This document shows, piece after piece, positions 59,212-64,000 of a stretch of DNA of 64,000 nucleotides. Source of the stretch: Serratia bockelmannii (lineage in GTDB: Bacteria; Pseudomonadota; Gammaproteobacteria; Enterobacterales; Enterobacteriaceae); NCBI RefSeq assembly GCF_008011855.1, contig NZ_VOUX01000005.1:186001-250000 (forward strand), read 5' to 3'. The number at the start of each line of letters is the position of its first letter. Positions within the stretch are counted from its first letter, which is position 1. The position numbers and the translations under genes were made by a program. The notes below the pieces were generated by a model that searched no databases, was not told the origin of the DNA, and saw only the letters and a program-made list of their open reading frames with translations.

Positions 59212-60208
59212 CGGTTCGCTCCCGCTGGCGCATCACCAGCCATAAGAAGTAAGGACCGCCGATCAGGCTGGTCATCAAGCCTACCGGCATTTCGGCCGGC
59301 GCCACCAGTGTGCGCGCCAGCGTATCGCTGACCAGCAGCAGACAGGCGCCGCCCAGCGCGGAGCAGGGCAGTAGCCAGCGGTGATCGCCGCCAAGGCGCA
59401 TGCGCACCAGATGTGGTACCACCAGACCGACGAAGCCGATCACGCCGCTCATCGCTACCGCCGCGCCGATCAGCAGGGCGCTCAGCAACAGCAGCTGCAG
59501 CTTGGCGCGCTGGACGTTCACCCCGAGGTAGTGGGCCTCTTCGTCCCCCAGCTGCAACAGATTCAGCCGGCGCGCCTGCAACAGCGTCAGCAGCGCCGTA
59601 GGCAGGATCAGCGAGGCGGAAACGGCCAGCGTCGGCCACTGCGACTGGCTGAGGCTGCCCATCATCCACAGCGAGAACTGGCGCAGCTGTTGATCGCTGC
59701 TGACGTAGGAGAGCACGCCGATGGCCGCCATGCACAGGGCGTTGATGGCGATGCCCGCCAGCAGCAGCCGCGACAGATTGCCGTGCCCGCTGCGGCTGAT
59801 GCCGTAGATCAAAAGCGATACCAGCAGGCTGCCGAGGAACGCCGCCAGCATATGGCCGTATAGCGCGATCGTCACCGGCAACGCCAGCGGCATCACGATG
59901 AACAGGGCGACAAACAGCGCGCCGCCGCTGCTGATGCCCAGCAGGCTCGGATCCGCCAGCGGGTTGCGGAACAGCCCCTGCATCACCGCGCCGGACACTG
60001 CCAATGCGCAGCCGATCACTACTGCCAGCAGCACGCGCGGCAGACGAATGTTCAGCCAGATGTGCCAGGCGGCGTCGCTGAAGGGTTCGCGCCACAGGGT
60101 GCGAAACGACAGCGTCAGCGCGCCCAGGTTGGCGGCGACCAGGGCCAGCAACGTCAGCAGCACCAGCAGGCCGATGATGGCCAACTGAGGCGAGGTGCGA
60201 CAGCGCAT
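59204..60208 (-). CDS. hmuU: Haemin ABC transporter permease HmuU
   Basis: This 334-residue FecCD-type permease has about ten hydrophobic segments, with [35 protein letters not shown] and [13 protein letters not shown] typical of haem/siderophore permeases. It is a homologue of BtuC in the same window. The start ATG at 60208 overlaps the hmuT stop by one base (TAATG). Confidence 0.95.
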   Translation of the reverse strand: MRCRTSPQLAIIGLLVLLTLLALVAANLGALTLSFRTLWREPFSDAAWHIWLNIRLPRVLLAVVIGCALAVSGAVMQGLFRNPLADPSLLGISSGGALFVALFIVMPLALPVTIALYGHMLAAFLGSLLVSLLIYGISRSGHGNLSRLLLAGIAINALCMAAIGVLSYVSSDQQLRQFSLWMMGSLSQSQWPTLAVSASLILPTALLTLLQARRLNLLQLGDEEAHYLGVNVQRAKLQLLLLSALLIGAAVAMSGVIGFVGLVVPHLVRMRLGGDHRWLLPCSALGGACLLLVSDTLARTLVAPAEMPVGLMTSLIGGPYFLWLVMRQRERTGG

Positions 60209-61038
60209 TACTTTTGCTCCGCCGCGTGGCGCAGTTTGGCCAGCGCCGCCGGCGTTTCCAGACCGAAGCCCAGCAGCGCCATGTCATCGACGATCAGTAC
60301 GCGGCGCTGCTTGCCTGCTGGCGTCAACGCCAGGCCCGGCAGCGTCCATAGCTGCTGTTCGCCGCCGAGGGTGCGCACGCCGTCGGTGGTGACCAGCAAC
60401 AGGTCCGGCGCGCTGGCGATGACGCCTTCCTGCGACAGAGGACGATAGCGGTCAAAACCCTGCATGGCGTTTTTCAATCCGGCGGCGGCGATCACCGCGT
60501 CGGCGGCCGTGTGTTGCCCGGCGGCCATCGGCGTAATGCCGCCGTGGCTCATCACAAACAGCACCTTGACCGGCAGCGGAGAGGTGTCGACCGCCGCCAG
60601 CTGTTGTTGATAGCGCTCGCTCAGCTGTTTGCCTTGCTCATCACGCTGCAGCGCGGCGGCGATCACGGCGATTTTCTGCGGCACCGCCTGCAGGGTGGTG
60701 TCACCCGGCACGCTGACCACTTTGACGCCGCTGTCCGCCAGCTGTTTGAGCACCAGCGCCGGCTGCGCCAGCTCGGTCGTCAGCACCAGCGTCGGTTTGA
60801 GCGCCAAAATGCCTTCGGCGTTCAGTTGGCGCATGTAGCCGACGTCCGGCAGCTTTTTCACCGCCTCCGGATGCAGACTGGTGCTGTCACGGGCGATCAC
60901 GTCGTCGCCGGCGCCGAGCGCGAAGGCGATTTCCGTCACGTCGCCGCCGATCGAGACGATGCGCTGCGCCGCCGCCGCGGTGAGCGGCAGCGCCAGCGTC
61001 ATCATCAGCGTCAGGCGGCGGATCAAGGAAGATTTCAT
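60208..61038 (-). CDS. hmuT: Periplasmic haemin-binding protein HmuT
   Basis: This 276-residue class III binding protein has a signal peptide ([19 protein letters not shown], cleaved near 24 after AAA). The mature start [30 protein letters not shown] is typical of HmuT, which binds haem through a Tyr. The frame runs open upstream into hmuS, but the ATG at 61038 overlaps the hmuS stop (ATGA) and begins the signal peptide. It delivers haem to HmuUV. Confidence 0.95.
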   Translation of the reverse strand: MKSSLIRRLTLMMTLALPLTAAAAQRIVSIGGDVTEIAFALGAGDDVIARDSTSLHPEAVKKLPDVGYMRQLNAEGILALKPTLVLTTELAQPALVLKQLADSGVKVVSVPGDTTLQAVPQKIAVIAAALQRDEQGKQLSERYQQQLAAVDTSPLPVKVLFVMSHGGITPMAAGQHTAADAVIAAAGLKNAMQGFDRYRPLSQEGVIASAPDLLLVTTDGVRTLGGEQQLWTLPGLALTPAGKQRRVLIVDDMALLGFGLETPAALAKLRHAAEQK

Positions 61039-62072
61039 GCGGCGATGTCCTTGGCGGCGAGCGCGGCAACCTGCTCGCGCCACTGGGTTTGTTCCGGCTG
61101 CCCTTCGGTACGCTGGCCATACAGCTGCGCAATCTGCGTGCCATCGGCGGCGAACAGCTCCAGGCTGGTGACGATGCCGTCCTTGGTCGGTTTGCGGGTG
61201 ATCCAGCTTTCGGCGATGGCGTCTTCGATCAGGTGCAGCGTGAAGCGACGGTTGAACACGTTGATCCAGCCTTCCTGCGGCATCAAACGTTCGATCTGGC
61301 CGGTGAAGATCTGCACGCAGCCGCGGTTGCCGACGAAGATCATGATCTCGTTTTGCTGCTGCTGCGCCGCTTCCAGCAGCTGCGACAGCGCGCTGTTGTC
61401 CACCTGATAGGCCAGATCGTCGCCGACGGCGCGGAACGCCTGCTGGCGCGTCAGTTTGTTGCGGCTGAGCAGCTGGAAGAACTGGTGAACGTCGGTCATC
61501 GCGCGCCATTCACCGTCGATTTTGGCATGATCCTGCGTCGTTTCATCCGCGGTGCTCGCCTCGGCGGGCTGCAGCGCCAGCGCCGGGTTTTCTTCGCTCA
61601 GGTGGCGCTCCACCAGTGCCATCCAGGCCGGCAGATCGGTTTCGTCGGTGGTGTAGACCTTGTGCAGCGCATCGCCCTGTTGGTCGAAGAACTGGATGCT
61701 GTGGCGCACGCCGCGCTTGTTGGTTTCGCTCATGGCGAAGACGCTGGTCCAGTGGTTGAGGAACAGGCGCAGATCCAGCTCGCGCGGGTTGAGGATCAGC
61801 CCGGCGTGGCCGTTGAGGTGCTGGTTGCGGTAGCGGCCCATCTGCTCATGCACCGCATAGCTGTTGCGGGTGATGGACTTGGTGACGCCCACCTGCTCAA
61901 GCTCGGTCAGCAGGGTGCGCGCGTCGGCCTGCAGGCGGCGGGTGTCGTGGCCGACGCGGGCGTGCGTCAGCTCCGCTTCGCTGACGCCAAGGATCGCCGC
62001 CAGATCGCGGGCGTATTTGCCTGGGTGGTCGATTTTGGCCTGTTGGTAGCGTTCGTATAGGGTGTTGCTCAT
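61035..62072 (-). CDS. hmuS: Cytoplasmic haemin-handling protein HmuS (HemS)
   Basis: This 345-residue protein consists of two repeats of the HemS/ChuX fold (about 30-165 and 205-340). [16 protein letters not shown] and [15 protein letters not shown] are conserved. In related enterobacteria it binds haem after uptake and releases iron or degrades the ring. It follows hmuR by 66 bases that hold a perfect hairpin. Confidence 0.94.
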   Translation of the reverse strand: MSNTLYERYQQAKIDHPGKYARDLAAILGVSEAELTHARVGHDTRRLQADARTLLTELEQVGVTKSITRNSYAVHEQMGRYRNQHLNGHAGLILNPRELDLRLFLNHWTSVFAMSETNKRGVRHSIQFFDQQGDALHKVYTTDETDLPAWMALVERHLSEENPALALQPAEASTADETTQDHAKIDGEWRAMTDVHQFFQLLSRNKLTRQQAFRAVGDDLAYQVDNSALSQLLEAAQQQQNEIMIFVGNRGCVQIFTGQIERLMPQEGWINVFNRRFTLHLIEDAIAESWITRKPTKDGIVTSLELFAADGTQIAQLYGQRTEGQPEQTQWREQVAALAAKDIAA

Positions 62073-62101
62073 GCGGGATTCTCCTGCGCTGTAATGCGAA
62101 C

Positions 62102-62124
62102 GGCGGACAACCGGGTTGTCCGCC
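62102..62124 (-). other. Intercistronic hairpin between hmuR and hmuS
   Basis: GGCGGACAAC and GTTGTCCGCC form a perfect ten-base stem with a three-base loop and no T-run. It may stabilise the hmuR 3' end or lower expression of the downstream genes. Confidence 0.6.
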
Positions 62125-62138
62125 AGATAGTCAAATGA

Positions 62139-64000
62139 TTACCACTGGTAGCTGACCAGCAGTTTGGCGTTGCGTCCATCCTGCGGGATGCCCTGCGGCG
62201 AGTAATATTCTTTGTCGAAGGCGTTGCCCAGCACCACGGTGGTGGTCATGCCCTGCAGCCGATCGCGACCCTTGTAGCTCAGATAGAAGTCGTTGACGCC
62301 ATAGCCGGCTTGTTCGGCCGTGCCGGTCTCCACGCGCGTCGCGCGTTCGGCGAAGGTGGCGACCCAGCCGGCGGACAGACCGGTTTCGCCCAGCGGCACG
62401 TCCAGCGAGCTGGTGACAGTGTCTGGATTGATGCTGCTTAACCAGTCACCGGTCGCTTCATTTTTGCCACGGGTGCGGTTATAAGCCAAATCCCAGCCGA
62501 ACCACGGTGTTTTATAGCTGAGCGTAGCATCCCATCCCCAGATTTTGGCGCGATCGATATTGGTCGAGAATGTGGTGCAACTGATGCAATAAGGGCCTCG
62601 CGGACCGCGTCCCAGTTCCATTGTGACATCGGTGGTGATGTAGTCCTTGGCTTTGGTATCGAAATAGCTGGCTTTGAACTGCAGACTATCATCGGCCAGC
62701 ATCAAATCATCGAAACGCAGACCAAACCCGTACTCTTGGGTTTCGTTGGTTTCCGGTTTCAAATTCGGGTTAGGCACCCAATAGTTGGTGATGGTGGTTG
62801 GCCCCATTGGAATTGAGAAGTGTTTGGAGTCGTTGTACATCTCACCCATCGTCGGCGCGCGGAACGCCTGAGAATAGGAGCCGAACAGCATCAACCAGTC
62901 GGTAGGCGTAATGCTGACCGCACCGCGAGAGGACCATTTATCCGCATCCACATCGGCATAACCGTCGCTTGAGCCCTTGTAATTGTCATAGCGGGTGCCG
63001 GCGAGCAGAGTGACAGGCAGATCGCGCAGCGTGATTTCATCTTGCAGCCAGCCTGAAGCGAAATTGATTTTTGCTTGCGGGAAACTTTCGGTAGCGCCGC
63101 CCGGCGTTTGTTCCTGTTTGTAAGCCTCGGTGCCGTAGGTCAGCAGGTGAGAGGCGAAAGTATCCGCAAACAGGCGCGTTCGGTTTTCGAGTTTGGCGCC
63201 TTTCGTGGTTTGTTTGCGTGCTTCATCTTCGCTGCCATTGGCGTGAGCGTTAATTTTTACGTCTGAATAATACACTTTCGCTTCTGCATCCAGCCAATCT
63301 TGGCCGGCCGGTTTCAGTTTGTAACTCAGTGCCGCGTCGCGTTGAATCGTCGAACGATCGGTCATTAAGTTTCCACTGGAGCTGGCTGGAGTTTGCGGGT
63401 TTTTCGGCTCCTGGGCGCTGTTGTTGTAGTAACGCAGGTTGCCGCTCAGCGACTGGCTATCGTCGATCTTCCAGGTGCCTTTGGCCAGCACGTTGCTGAT
63501 GGTTTCGTCGTTAGGCGCATCGAAGCCGTTGCCCTGACGAAGATCGCCGACGTCGCGAGTGCCGAACGACAGCAGGCCGTCGAGGTTATCGGTCTTGCCG
63601 TAGGCGCTGGCGCCCATCCCCAGGCTGTGATCGCCGGTGCCGGCGGTGCCGTAGACGCGGAACCCGGTATCGTGGCCCGGCAGCAGCAGATCGGCGGCAT
63701 CGACGGTCTCATAAGACACTACGCCGCCCAACGCGCCGCTGCCGTACAGCAACGCGGAGGGGCCGCGCACGATTTCAATGCGTTTCACTAACGCAGGATC
63801 CAAAAATGTGCCGTTAATATGGCCGGTATCGGTCCCCTGGCGGATGCCGTCAACCAACGTCAGCACGCCGCGTCGGTCGTAACCGCGCATCATGAGATCT
63901 TGCCCATTGCTGCGCCCGGAACCCGTGACGGTAATGCCCGGCACGCGGCGCAGCATATCGGCGGCGGTGCCTGCAGTTTGGCTTTCTGGCGAATTGCCTT
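62139..64000 (-). CDS. hmuR: TonB-dependent haemin receptor HmuR (HemR), N-terminus cut off by the window
   Basis: The frame is open to the right edge, so about 620 codons of the C-terminal part are present and the signal peptide and TonB box are missing. The plug domain is visible (MLRRVPGITVTGSGRSNGQD, LLYGSGALGGVVSYETVDA), followed by the 22-strand barrel ending in LLVSYQW. The haem-receptor motif FRAP (62853-62864) and NPNL with an intervening His (SKHFSI) are intact. It transports haem across the outer membrane and is the first gene of hmuRSTUV. Its promoter lies outside the window. Confidence 0.95.
   Translation of the reverse strand, partial: GNSPESQTAGTAADMLRRVPGITVTGSGRSNGQDLMMRGYDRRGVLTLVDGIRQGTDTGHINGTFLDPALVKRIEIVRGPSALLYGSGALGGVVSYETVDAADLLLPGHDTGFRVYGTAGTGDHSLGMGASAYGKTDNLDGLLSFGTRDVGDLRQGNGFDAPNDETISNVLAKGTWKIDDSQSLSGNLRYYNNSAQEPKNPQTPASSSGNLMTDRSTIQRDAALSYKLKPAGQDWLDAEAKVYYSDVKINAHANGSEDEARKQTTKGAKLENRTRLFADTFASHLLTYGTEAYKQEQTPGGATESFPQAKINFASGWLQDEITLRDLPVTLLAGTRYDNYKGSSDGYADVDADKWSSRGAVSITPTDWLMLFGSYSQAFRAPTMGEMYNDSKHFSIPMGPTTITNYWVPNPNLKPETNETQEYGFGLRFDDLMLADDSLQFKASYFDTKAKDYITTDVTMELGRGPRGPYCISCTTFSTNIDRAKIWGWDATLSYKTPWFGWDLAYNRTRGKNEATGDWLSSINPDTVTSSLDVPLGETGLSAGWVATFAERATRVETGTAEQAGYGVNDFYLSYKGRDRLQGMTTTVVLGNAFDKEYYSPQGIPQDGRNAKLLVSYQW

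Noticed and set aside
61039-61509. Upstream extension of the hmuT frame into hmuS
   Set aside because: The signal peptide begins at 61038, and the ATGA overlap with hmuS is typical of this operon.

Overview
The window is a stretch of enterobacterial chromosome with high GC content. Gene content, protein sequences and gene order point to Serratia, most likely the S. marcescens group: a hem/hmu haemin operon, an yfe/sit manganese-iron transporter, an arn operon between btuD and nlpC, a 2-aminoethylphosphonate operon, and a membrane-bound FAD/cytochrome c gluconate dehydrogenase. This species call is inference from remembered family sequences, not from a search. I saw no rRNA, tRNA, CRISPR array, prophage or insertion sequence.

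Layout. 1-6.6 kb: prc (5' end cut off), htpX, a beta-strand-repeat hypothetical gene, yebQ and kdgR, in E. coli-like order. 6.7-13.5 kb: a complete phosphonate unit, phnSTUV (uptake) and phnR (GntR-type regulator) on the minus strand and phnWX (degradation) on the plus strand, with a shared operator-like palindrome in front of phnS and of phnW. 13.5-19.7 kb: tcyP, ydjM (with a LexA box), hxpB, a membrane protein with a papain-like C-terminal domain, yniB and yniA. 20-23.6 kb: yfeABCD behind a Fur box. 23.6-34.9 kb: accessory region with a GhoS-like gene, an EmtA-like transglycosylase, the three-subunit gluconate-type dehydrogenase behind a GntR-like palindrome, an SdaC-like amino-acid transporter, a lone ferric-siderophore-type binding protein, marC and three hypothetical membrane proteins.

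35-42.4 kb: the translation block thrS-infC-rpmI-rplT-pheM-pheS-pheT-ihfA. It carries the classic control elements: the thrS anticodon-mimic operator, an ATT start for infC, and the pheM leader peptide with its attenuator. 42.6-43.4 kb: a 43-residue predicted lipoprotein and a DUF2502 secreted protein. 43.6-45.9 kb: btuCED. 46.3-53.7 kb: arnBCADTEF (L-Ara4N modification of lipid A) behind PmrA-like and PhoP-like boxes. 53.9-58.4 kb: nlpC, lplA, a ydiV-like degenerate EAL gene and selO. 58.4-64 kb: the haemin operon hmuRSTUV on the minus strand, with hmuR running off the right edge.

Functionally the window joins housekeeping translation genes with envelope maintenance (prc, htpX, emtA, nlpC, arn), metal and cofactor acquisition (yfe, hmu, btu, lone siderophore-binding protein) and catabolism of phosphonates and gluconate. 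Several operators can be read directly and agree with the function of the genes they precede.
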